Source: Competibacter_A sp037045535 | GTDB taxonomy: Bacteria; Pseudomonadota; Gammaproteobacteria; Competibacterales; Competibacteraceae | Direction of reading: 5' to 3' | NCBI GenBank assembly: GCA_037045535.1 | Contig: JBAOHI010000077.1 | Span: forward strand, 83,010-147,009 | DNA: 64,000 nt | In this document: positions 8,486 through 16,211 of the stretch, one piece after another | Layout of the letters: the number at the start of each line of letters is the position of its first letter | Numbering within the stretch: position 1 is the stretch's first letter | Notes under the pieces: generated by a model | Database searches by the model: none | The model's input: the letters and a program-made list of their open reading frames with translations, nothing else | Told to the model about the DNA's origin: nothing | Translations under genes and position numbers: made by a program

Positions 8486-9097
8486 TCAAGCGTCCGACTT
8501 CGGTCTGGAGGCCATTACTGAAGCGATCATGGCTGTCAGTCGGCGCTTGATTGTATCGGTCCAGCGGGCGGAGTGTTGCCAAAAGGACTTGATTGCGGCG
8601 ATGGCGTCGGGATACCAGGTACGGCTGCACAGATAGCCCAGCCAGCGGTCGCGAAATCCGCGCAGTTGCGCCAATTGCGTTCCGACCCAGGCATCCACTC
8701 GTGCTACCCACGGATAGGTCATGATCACTTTCGGGCGGGCAGCCCGCCAAGTGATATGGGCGAAATAACCGATACCGGCCTTGGCACAGAACATCGCCAC
8801 GATTGCTCCCGGCAGACCGGCGGCGCGGTAGCTCAACAGGACCGCAATTTTGGACAGCTCCAGCAGAGCCAGCGATAGCAGCGACAGCGACAGCCCCACC
8901 GCTGGAGGCAACGTAGCTACCCGGCGCTCGTAGCGTTGGACGATTTGTTCCTGCCCCAGCCGGCGAGCCAGCGACCGGATCGGCCCAAATAGTAACGTGA
9001 CTAGCACGTAAGCCAAACCGAGGGCATGGCCGATCCAGCGTAGCGCCGGATGCTGAGGATGGTCCTGCAGTTTTTCGTCGTGGGTGGTGATGGCCAA
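8486..9097 (-). CDS. Hypothetical membrane protein
   Basis: I do not recognise the family. The 203-residue protein has hydrophobic segments near residues 25-45 (IGHALGLAYVLVTLLFGP), 65-90 (AVGLSLSLLSLALLELSKI) and 95-120. The C-terminal half is amphipathic and rich in Trp and Arg. There is no enzymatic motif. It stands alone between the peroxidase gene and an insertion sequence that lies just upstream of its start. Intergenic DNA 8330-8485 shows no other gene. Confidence 0.6.
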   Translation of the reverse strand: MAITTHDEKLQDHPQHPALRWIGHALGLAYVLVTLLFGPIRSLARRLGQEQIVQRYERRVATLPPAVGLSLSLLSLALLELSKIAVLLSYRAAGLPGAIVAMFCAKAGIGYFAHITWRAARPKVIMTYPWVARVDAWVGTQLAQLRGFRDRWLGYLCSRTWYPDAIAAIKSFWQHSARWTDTIKRRLTAMIASVMASRPKSDA

Positions 9098-9178
9098 TCT
9101 CCAAAGGAGTCCAATAACTACATTAATCTCTCCGCATCCAAATGCGGGCTAACTGCTGCCGTGCCCCGAACTTCACTG

Positions 9179-10584
9179 CACTCGATTGCCCACAAGTCAC
9201 CCTGACGAAATAAAAGTTTCTTTGGCGGCGGCGATGCCGATGGCGAATGCCCGAACCTTCTGCATGCCTTCCCAGATGGCCTTGGGTCCGGGATGAGCAT
9301 CGCTTTTGCGGCCGAGGAAGCCGCCGAAGCCGGCGATCAGTCGCACCATTTGGCCCAAAGGTGGCGGCGTTGCCGGGGGTTTGGCGCGGTGGGCGACGAT
9401 CCAGGCGGCCTGCCATTCCCCGGGGTCGAACACCACGTCGCACGGCAGATTCGGGCAGTCCCGGCCCCAGGTTACCAGGTGCAGGATGCGCCAGGCGATG
9501 ATCAGGTAAATGACCAAGGCCCGTTCGAGCCGCTCCAAGGTGCCGAGCTGGAGGGCTTCCACCCGGCAGCCCGATTTCCAAATTCGGAAAAAAATTTCCG
9601 CCAGCCAACGCCGACGATACCAGTCCACCAGTTCCACGACCGTTTCCAGCGTCTCGGCGGTTCGGTTGGTCAACAACCGCCATTCGATCCCTTTCTGGCC
9701 GGCCGGCGGGTGATTCTCGCGGGCCAGAATCGCCGTGACGGTCACGGTCGGCGCGCCTTTCCGGGCGGGCAAAGTCACCGACTCCCGGTAGACGGTTTGC
9801 CGCACGAGCCGGGCCGGCCGGTCCGGGGCAGCCGGCAGGGCGAATTCGACCTCGCCCAGCGCGTCGCGTCGCGCCAGCCGGTCCCACACCTTTTCGCCGG
9901 CCGTCGTATTGCGGTTGTGCGTGGCCCGCACCAGCCAGTCCGCCGGCGTGCCGCGCCGCGCGGCGGCGTCCATCAGCGCCCGCAAATCGCCTTCCCGATC
10001 CGCCACGTACACCAGCCGGGTATCCGGGGTTCGTTCGGCCAGGTCCGCAACAATCTCGTACCCTTCCACCCAGCGGGTGCTTTCCTTCACTTGGGGTTGG
10101 TCTTTCGGCCCCCGCGCCCACATCCAGGCGTCGATCACCCCCAGCGCCAAGCCCTCGGGGGTGACCACCAGGGTCGGATGCGCGTACAGCCCGTGCTGGG
10201 CCTCGTAACTGAGCCGGCCCAACCCGGCAATCCCCGGCTGGCTGGTGAAATCCAACTCCGTGGTGTCCTGAACGCACAACGCCACCGGCTGACCTTGCAG
10301 CCGCTCGACGGTGCGCCGGGTATGCACCTCCAGGATTTCGCGCCACTCCACCGCCGGGTTGTCCAACAACCGGTAAGCCGCCTTGGTCTCCGCCCAGCCC
10401 CCGCTCGCCACAGGAATGCTCCCGGTCGGTGCCGCCGACAAATCGTCCACCAGCTTGATCAGCCGCCGCGTCCGCCGCGCGTCTCCCAACTCCACACCCC
10501 CAGTTCCCGCGCTACCCAACTCATCACGACCTCGCCAAAATGCCACTATATTACAATAAGTTGGGAGTTGTGGGTAAACGGGTG
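9179..10584 (-). mobile_element. Tn5-like IS4-family insertion sequence, copy 1 (complete)
   Basis: This 1406-bp element is bounded by 17-bp imperfect inverted repeats at 9179-9195 and 10568-10584 (outer sequence CAC[C/T]CG..TT[A/G]CCCACAA). The flanking 9 bases are ACTTCACTG on the left and AGTTCACTG on the right, an 8/9 match and the expected length for Tn5/IS50-like target duplications. The near-intact duplication suggests a fairly recent insertion. A second copy with the same ends lies at 44556-45957. Confidence 0.9.
9197..10546 (-). CDS. IS4-family (Tn5-like) transposase
   Basis: This is a DDE transposase of about 449 residues. The N-terminal Tn5-type DNA-binding part contains GDARRTRRLIKLVDDL and GGWAETKAAYRLLDNP. 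The catalytic Asp motifs are CVQDTTELDF and YVADREGDLRAL, and the Y-2-R-3-E-6-K signature is WYRRRWLAEIFFRIWK. The frame runs out of the IS upstream, so a GTG at 10546 is chosen. An ATG at 10524 in another frame would give a more typical N-terminus (MSWVAREL) if a -1 slip occurred at the five-G run 10497-10501. Copy 2 has the same arrangement. Confidence 0.88.
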   Translation of the reverse strand: MAFWRGRDELGSAGTGGVELGDARRTRRLIKLVDDLSAAPTGSIPVASGGWAETKAAYRLLDNPAVEWREILEVHTRRTVERLQGQPVALCVQDTTELDFTSQPGIAGLGRLSYEAQHGLYAHPTLVVTPEGLALGVIDAWMWARGPKDQPQVKESTRWVEGYEIVADLAERTPDTRLVYVADREGDLRALMDAAARRGTPADWLVRATHNRNTTAGEKVWDRLARRDALGEVEFALPAAPDRPARLVRQTVYRESVTLPARKGAPTVTVTAILARENHPPAGQKGIEWRLLTNRTAETLETVVELVDWYRRRWLAEIFFRIWKSGCRVEALQLGTLERLERALVIYLIIAWRILHLVTWGRDCPNLPCDVVFDPGEWQAAWIVAHRAKPPATPPPLGQMVRLIAGFGGFLGRKSDAHPGPKAIWEGMQKVRAFAIGIAAAKETFISSG

Positions 10585-10630
10585 AGTTCACTGCCCTCTT
10601 TTCAATGCTGTTTTTATTTTATCAAGATAT

Positions 10631-11074
10631 TCAATGTCTGAGTCCCGATCTGCCACAGGTGTTACCAAATAAAGTGGCCTTACCATCTGAAGTTACCTTA
10701 CTAATTGCGAAAATGTATTCATCTCCTTCCGCAAATAGAATGATATTTGGTCTTTGATTAACAAAATCGTATTGGAATTGCAGTTTTCTCCCTGATATGT
10801 TTCCTTTCAGGGTTTCTATAACATCAATATCGAATTGATGTTTGCAAACTTCAGGGTTGCATTGAGCGGAAAGAAGTTCTTCTTTATTAGAGTGAGTCAC
10901 CTTACCGTGGATGATGACAGGGATCTTGGCAATTGATTCAAAGAAATCGAAAGGCACACACCTTGCCATGATAGTGCCAGGCGTGAACAAGACCAACGGA
11001 GATAACATCAGTAGCCATCGTACTAAGCACAGTTTGGAAAAGAGGTAGGAAAACGAAGAAAAAATTTTAGTCAT
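10631..11074 (-). CDS. Hypothetical secreted protein, AT-rich
   Basis: This 147-residue protein of unknown function has a hydrophobic N-terminal signal sequence (residues about 8-36, LFSKLCLVRWLLMLSPLVLF). The mature part contains Cys residues in CVPFDF, AQCNPEVCKHQF and NTCGRSG, which could form disulfides. Base composition is much more AT-rich than the neighbours, pointing to horizontal acquisition. The IS at 9179-10584 inserted just downstream of its stop. It is distantly reminiscent of small secreted NTR/TIMP-like domains (Cys-rich, V-HGKVTH.. start), but this is speculative. Confidence 0.65.
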   Translation of the reverse strand: MTKIFSSFSYLFSKLCLVRWLLMLSPLVLFTPGTIMARCVPFDFFESIAKIPVIIHGKVTHSNKEELLSAQCNPEVCKHQFDIDVIETLKGNISGRKLQFQYDFVNQRPNIILFAEGDEYIFAISKVTSDGKATLFGNTCGRSGLRH

Positions 11075-11113
11075 TGGGAGCCTCTTGATGACTCGTCTGA
11101 AGTGAGTCCCAAG

Positions 11114-11135
11114 GTGATTAGAGTGAACTAATCAC
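11114..11135. repeat. Inverted repeat upstream of 10631-11074
   Basis: GTGATTAG (11114-11121) and CTAATCAC (11128-11135) form a perfect 8-bp dyad with a 6-base spacer, in the 213-bp gap between two minus-strand genes. It could be a terminator stem for the HELAH gene or an operator for the downstream gene. The rest of the gap shows only further short dyads. Confidence 0.4.
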
Positions 11136-11287
11136 TGAACCGAGTGGGCGATGCGGGGGGTAACCCCGCTCGCCGAGCGCACACTGGAAGTGTGTAGACC
11201 GTGTTACTGAAGATTAGGTGCATTTGGGTCCGCGAAAGTCGATCCAGCCATATTTGTATCGCTGCGCTGAGGCCGATGTCACGAACT

Positions 11288-11770
11288 TTACCCGGCAAGG
11301 CCCGGTTGATAGGGAGTGTGGGGATCGTCAACTCCAGTACGCAGTTCCGAAAGCTTCCCTAACCCACAGTGAGGTAGCGCATCTTCAGCGACTGTGCTGG
11401 CGCCGCCGGGTGCTCCATTGCAATGCGCTAGTTCATGTATCAAGGTTGCCAGTACTGTCCATCGACCGATCTTGAAAGCCTTGGGCCCAATCGCGCACTC
11501 GGTGGCGAACCCGCTTGCTCCTGGTGTTACACCGAAGTCGATGAGTGTCGCATGATAATTGACCCAGACACTGCTATCAGCAAGTAACTGGGTGAGGGAA
11601 CGGGCACCGGCTGTGATCCCGCGAAAATAGACATCCGCTGAGGGTATATTTTTGGAGATCCATATCGCGCGCTGACGTACCCACCGCATCGTATCGCGAT
11701 GTTTGTTCGGAAACGCAATGAACCCAGTGTGTGGGCTAGTATGATCTCCGATATTGATTTGGATGGTCAT
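11288..11770 (-). CDS. Putative zinc metallopeptidase-like protein (HELAH)
   Basis: This 160-residue protein carries HELAH (H112-E113-L-A-H116) preceded by hydrophobic RWTVLATLI, the classic layout of a zincin active-site helix. It is followed by CNGAPGG and AEDALPHCG (E129, H134), which could supply the third ligand. There is no signal peptide. The start is well supported: GAGGAGGT lies just upstream of the ATG. I cannot assign it to a known peptidase family. It sits beside another AT-rich orphan gene and may be recent cargo. Confidence 0.65.
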   Translation of the reverse strand: MTIQINIGDHTSPHTGFIAFPNKHRDTMRWVRQRAIWISKNIPSADVYFRGITAGARSLTQLLADSSVWVNYHATLIDFGVTPGASGFATECAIGPKAFKIGRWTVLATLIHELAHCNGAPGGASTVAEDALPHCGLGKLSELRTGVDDPHTPYQPGLAG

Positions 11771-12106
11771 GTTACCTCCTCAATTACGATGAAAGCTTCT
11801 TGGATTAAAAAAGCAAACTAAGTGCCAGTTTGATAGAGCCGATGGTTTGATAATTATCAGATTACTGATCGTGGCAAACCCAGAGTATGTACTACTAGGT
11901 TTCTGATTTTGTTTGAAATGATCATTTGCTATTAGTAAGCCTAATTATTTCAGTTATCCAGAGTCAGGGGAGTCCGGTAGCTCAATTTAGCTTGGTTCAA
12001 TCGGTTCAAAATGGTCATATCGTTCAAAATGAACTCTTCTCACGATCCTAACTGGAGGAACCCTATTGCGTTATCCTTCGATCCAGCTGTCTGTCACCTG
12101 GATGCA
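11771..12106. other. Gene-free AT-rich gap
   Basis: These 336 bases carry the ribosome binding site and probably the promoter of the HELAH gene. The remainder is AT-rich with no coding signal that I can support. A near-repeat GGTTCAATCGGTTCAAAATGG / CGTTCAAAATGAA is visible around 11994-12032. The right end is the left terminus of an IS630 element. Confidence 0.5.
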
Positions 12107-12993
12107 TATAGCATAACAAAATAGATTTGATTATTATAAACGGATGACCTATTCACTGGATTTTCGTCGTAAAGTGCTAGAGGTTCGGGACCGGGACCGG
12201 TTATCGATTGCCCAGGTGGCGGAACGTTTTGCGGTAGGGAAAGCGAGCGTGATGCGCTGGCTGAAGCGGATCGAGCGCAAGCCGTCGGGGTTTCGGCGGC
12301 GCAAGCTGGACGTGGAGGCATTGGCGGCGGACCTGCGGGACTATCCGGATGCCTACCAATACGAACGGGCGGCGCGGTTGGGGGTCACGCAAAATGCGAT
12401 TTGTTACGCGCTGAAGAACAAGCTACGGGTTTCCTATAAAAAAAACGCTGGCGCATCCGCGCGCGGACGCCACCGCGCGGTGTGCCTTTCAAGCCCGTCG
12501 GGCGGCGTATGAGGCGGCCGGACGAACACTGGTGTGGATCGACGAGAGCGGGTTTGCCCAGGACATGCCGCGCCGGTACGGCTATGCCCCCGTCGGGCAG
12601 CGCTGCCACGGACGCTGGGACTGGCACGCCAAGGGGCGCACTAAGGTGATCGGTGCCCTTTGGGGTTCCCAGCTCATCGCCGTCGGCCTTTTTGAATCCA
12701 GCGTCAACGCCGAGGTCTTCCTCGCTTGGACCCACCGCGTGCTCCTTCCTCAACTGCCGCCCGCCGCCGTGATCGTCCTCGATAACGCCGCTTTCCACAA
12801 ACGCGCCGACATTCAAAACACCCTTCGCCAAGCCGGCCACACCCTGGAATACCTGCCGCCTTATTCCCCCGATCTCAATCCCATCGAGCATAAATGGGCG
12901 CAGGCCAAAGCCATCCGCAAGCAATCCCTTTGCTCCGTCGACGAACTCTTTCGCTCCAATCAAATATGATCACTTTTATTCGATTCTGCTATA
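12107..12993 (+). mobile_element. IS630-family insertion sequence (12.1 kb)
   Basis: This element of about 887 bp has imperfect terminal inverted repeats: TATAGCA at 12107-12113 and TGCTATA at 12987-12993, with roughly 19 of the outer 28 positions matching. TA at both ends fits the TA target duplication of the IS630 family. It contains a single transposase interrupted by a frame change at an A8 run. Confidence 0.85.
12144..12969 (+). CDS. IS630-family transposase (frame change at A8)
   Basis: The first part (12144-12512) starts MTYSLDFRRKVLEVRD and has the helix-turn-helix region (SIAQVAERFAVGKASVMRWL). The second part (to 12969) contains the DDE domain: VWIDESGF, IVLDNAAFHK and YSPDLNPIEHKWAQ. 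The two frames join at the poly-A run 12438-12445. Seven A residues would read straight through, so either transcriptional slippage or ribosomal shifting makes the full protein, or one A is an error. Length and motifs are otherwise complete. Confidence 0.85.
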
Positions 12994-13551
12994 GCAGCAC
13001 CAGCAAGGGTTTATTTTTGAATTCAATATCGATTACTGACCCATAGCGCCGGTGGTCAGTTCAGTGGTGATCGAGATTATTTTGGGGATTGAGAACCGCG
13101 CTGCTCCGGTTCCGAAGGGGTTCAGCTGCGAGGCACAGTGGCATCGCTGGTGGATGGAAAAGACAATCCTGCGATGCCACATCCCCTGCTTCCTGGAAGG
13201 CTGGGCATCGGTGTCAAATTGTCAGGTTACGCTTGTGGAAAAGTGCCTTAGCCACCCTAGGCAACTTGGTTATTTTTTGCTCAATTTAAGCTATTTGTAA
13301 CAACCTCCCGTTTTTTCTAGCTCTGTCCCGTTGACTGTTATGCCCTCTTGGAGAGTTATCCACAGTTTTTGTGGATAACTCTCCAAACCTTCCTCGGTGA
13401 TCTAGTTTGACCCTCGTGAGGTGACGAACGTGGTTTTGGCTGCTAACTTTGGAGGTTATTGAGTGGCTTAGTGTTTAATTGAACATGAAGATGATGATAT
13501 AAAGTTGAGATTTTCTCTGATCGTATCCGTTACCGTCCTCACATTCATCCA
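12994..13551. other. Gene-free region with twin DnaA boxes
   Basis: No convincing gene is seen in these 558 bases. A small open frame at 13052-13300 lacks a ribosome binding site and protein-like composition. The notable structure is the palindrome at 13350-13384 (separate entry). AT-rich sequence flanks it on both sides. The end of the stretch should hold the promoter for the DUF4178 gene. Confidence 0.5.
13350..13384. promoter_or_regulatory. Palindrome of two facing consensus DnaA boxes
   Basis: GGAGAGTTATCCACA (13350-13364) is perfectly complementary to TGTGGATAACTCTCC (13370-13384) with a 5-base spacer. Each arm contains TTATCCACA, the consensus DnaA box, in opposite orientations. A DnaA-binding regulatory or titration site is possible. 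The perfect 15-bp arms could also simply form a hairpin, but there is no T tract. Confidence 0.6.
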
Positions 13552-15487
13552 ATGAAAACCGCTAACTGTCCCTCTTGCGGCGCGTCGATCATATTCCAGT
13601 CGGCTGTGTCGATCCTGACGGTCTGCGCGTACTGTAAAAGTACGCTGATCCGCCACGATCTGGAACTGGAAAACATCGGAACGATGGCAGAACTGCTACC
13701 GGACCCCTCTCCGATCCAGCTCGGCACCGAAGGAACCTACCGCAAGACTCGGTTCACCGTGGTCGGCCGTATTCAGTTGCGCTACGGCCAAGGTATCTGG
13801 AACGAGTGGTATCTACTGTTCGACAATCAACGCGGCGGCTGGCTGGGCGAAACGCTGGGCAATTACGCAGTGACTTTCTTGATCCAGCCGCCCGAACCGC
13901 TACCCCTCTTTTCGACGCTGCACGCCGGCGCGAATGTGACTCTGAAAGGTCGCGCTTTCCAGGTGACCAACATCGAAAGCGCCCGCTGCATTGCCGGCGA
14001 GGGTGAGCTACCCATCCGGGTCGGCTCACGGCTATGACGCGCCGGTAGTAGACTTGCAAGCCGCCGGCAACACCTTTGCCACCCTCGACTACAGCGAAAA
14101 CCCGCCGCTGGTGTTCGTCGGCGAGCAGGTACGCTTCGATGATCTCAAATTAAGTCGGTTGCGCACGATAGCCCCGGTCGGTTGGGAACCAGACACCGGC
14201 ATCCGGGCCGAATCCTTCCAATGTCCCGGCTGCGGTAGCGCCTTGACCGTCCGTGCCAAGGGCCGCACTGAGACCCTGGCCTGTGGTACTTGCGGTTCGA
14301 TCATTGACATCACCGACCCGAATCTACGCATCCTGTCCAAATTTCAGAGCCGGATTCAGTACGAGCCGGTCATTCCGCTGGGCACTCGCGGCACGCTGGA
14401 CAACACCGAATACGAGGCCATCGGCTATCTGCGCCGGATGGTGACGGTGGAAGGCATCGACTACGAGTGGAGTGAATATCTGTTGTTTCACCGCAAGCAG
14501 GGCTTTCGTTGGTTGGTGGAATACAACGGCCATTGGAGTCTGGTCCGGACCACGACCGAGCCGCCATTGGTGACCGGCTACGGCACACAAGGCCGGACCA
14601 CTTATCAAGACCGGACCTACCGGCATTTCCAGACCGCCAAGGCTAAGGTCAGCTACGTGCTGGGTGAGTTCTACTGGCGAGTCCAGGTCGGCGAACGCTG
14701 CGAGATCCGGGATTACATCGCCCCTCCCTTCCAGTTGAGCCTGGAACTGACCGACAAGGAAGCCATCTGGTCACAAGCCGAATACGTCGAACCGGAGACC
14801 GTTAAAACCGCATTCGCATTGGCAGCACCCTTGCCGGCGCGAATTGGGGTTGGTGCCAATCAGCCTTCACCCTATGCGGCGCAGCGGTCCAAATTCCGGC
14901 GGCTACTCGGGCTGTTCCTGAGCCTGCTGATCCTCGGTCAGATCGTTACCCTTTCGTTGTCCTCCGATCAGCGGGTCCACCAGCAAACCTTGCTATTCGA
15001 TGCCACCACCCAGGACAAAACCTTGACCGGGGAACCGTTCGTGCTGAGCGGGCGAACCTCCAACATCATGATTCGCGCCGAAACCAATCTCAACAACAAC
15101 TGGATTTATCTCGATCTGGCGCTCATTGAGCGCGACACCGGCGCCAGCTACGCTATCGGCCGTGAGATCAGCTATTACCAAGGGGTGGACGAAGGCGAGC
15201 GTTGGTCGGAAGGTACCGCTGGCGACGAGGCGGTGCTATCCGAGATCCCGGCCGGCATTTATTATTTGAGCGTGGAGGGTGAATTACCGCCCGGTTCACC
15301 AACGGTAACCTGCACCCTCACCGTTTTCCGGGACGTGCCCAGTTGGGCCAACTTCTTCCTGGCTCTGCTGGGCTTGCTGATTGTACCGTTCGTCTTCCGC
15401 TGGCGAGCTCGGGCCTACGAGCGCAGCCGCTGGGCCGAAAGCGATCACGGCCCTTCCGGCAAGGCGGAAAAAAGCGACGATGACTGA
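13552..15487 (+). CDS. DUF4178 zinc-ribbon membrane protein (frame-broken)
   Basis: This looks like one gene of about 640 residues split at about 14025-14037. Frame 1 ends VGSRL and frame 2 resumes at GYDAPVVDL; removing one base restores VGSGYDAPVV. There are zinc ribbons at the start (C6-x2-C9, C25-x2-C28) and in the middle (CPGCGS, CGTCGS), each preceding DUF4178-type beta domains (WNEWYLLFDNQRGGWLGE, YEWSEYLLFHRKQGFRWL). Two membrane helices are near the C-terminus (LLGLFLSLLILGQIV, FFLALLGLLIVPFVF). DUF4178 proteins recur beside DUF350 and membrane spermidine-synthase-like genes. The function is unknown; an envelope-stress or polyamine link is inferred from context. Confidence 0.75.
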
Positions 15488-15521
15488 TAAATGATCCATC
15501 CATGACGGAATGGCCCGGTCC

Positions 15522-15662
15522 ATGCTCTACCGAAGCTATCTGATGAGCGGTCTCCTGATCCTGGCGTTGTTCGCCACTGCCCAATACCGAGGCTGGAGCG
15601 TTTTCGCTGCCAGCGAGGCGAAAACCCCACCAGGCACCGCGCGAGGGGTCTACCATAAATAG
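15522..15662 (+). CDS. Small single-pass membrane protein (46 aa)
   Basis: The ATG at 15522 opens 46 codons: MLYRSYLMSGLLILALF, then AQYRGWSVF, ending VYHK. One hydrophobic helix (residues about 7-22) is followed by a Pro/Gly/Ala tail. The stop overlaps the start of the next frame by 8 bases, indicating coupled translation. Small proteins of this shape accompany DUF4178/polyamine-type clusters, but I know of no function. It is easily missed because of its length. Confidence 0.6.
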   Translation: MLYRSYLMSGLLILALFATAQYRGWSVFAASEAKTPPGTARGVYHK

Positions 15663-16203
15663 GATCATCGTCCTTCACGCCCATCCGCATGGCCGGCGTT
15701 CGACCACCAACCGCCGCCTCATCGAAGCGATCGCCGATTTACCCGGTGTCGCCGTACATGATCTCTACGAACGCTATCCCGATTACGATATCGACGTGCA
15801 AGCCGAGCAAGCTGCCGTCCAGGCTGCCGATCTCATCGTCTTGCAGTATCCGACTTACTGGTATAGCCCGCCACCGCTGCTCAAGCTGTGGATCGACACG
15901 GTACTCGCGCACGGTTGGGCTCACGGTCCCGGTGGGACGGCGCTGGCCGGCAAGCATCTCTGGTGCGTGACCACCACCGGCGGTGACCGGATCGCTTATG
16001 AGTCTGGCGGCTACCACGGCTATCCCTATGAGGCCTTTTTGCCACCCCTGATCCAAACCGCCCGGTTGTGCAAGATGATCTGGCTGCCACCCCGGATCAT
16101 CCACGGCGTTCCCTATCTCGACGCCGACGCCCTGCAAGCCGAGGCTACCGTCTATCGCGAACAACTCGCCAGCTACCCCGCCTGGGTCGCGGACAGCCGC
16201 TGA
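15655..16203 (+). CDS. KefF-like NAD(P)H oxidoreductase
   Basis: This is a flavodoxin-fold quinone reductase of about 182 residues that acts as the ancillary activator of Kef antiporters. The protein opens IIVLHAHPHGRRSTTNRRL (FMN phosphate loop), with VLQYPTYWYSPPPLLKLW and HGWAHGPGGTALAGKHL typical of KefF/MdaB. The only in-frame start near the conserved N-terminus is ATA at 15655, with GAGGGG 6 bases upstream; the next usable codon is GTG 15796, which would delete the FMN loop. Either ATA is used or it is a mutated ATG. The Kef antiporter follows 8 bases later, as in kefF-kefC. Confidence 0.8.
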   Translation: MNRIIVLHAHPHGRRSTTNRRLIEAIADLPGVAVHDLYERYPDYDIDVQAEQAAVQAADLIVLQYPTYWYSPPPLLKLWIDTVLAHGWAHGPGGTALAGKHLWCVTTTGGDRIAYESGGYHGYPYEAFLPPLIQTARLCKMIWLPPRIIHGVPYLDADALQAEATVYREQLASYPAWVADSR

Positions 16204-16211
16204 GATCCGCG

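Noticed and set aside
9293..10585. 430-codon plus-strand open frame antisense to the Tn5-like transposase
   Set aside because: Pro/Arg/Gln-rich shadow of a GC-rich transposase gene with no independent start signal.
13052..13300. 82-codon open frame before the DUF4178 gene
   Set aside because: No ribosome binding site, irregular composition rich in Trp and Cys, overlapping frames equally open.
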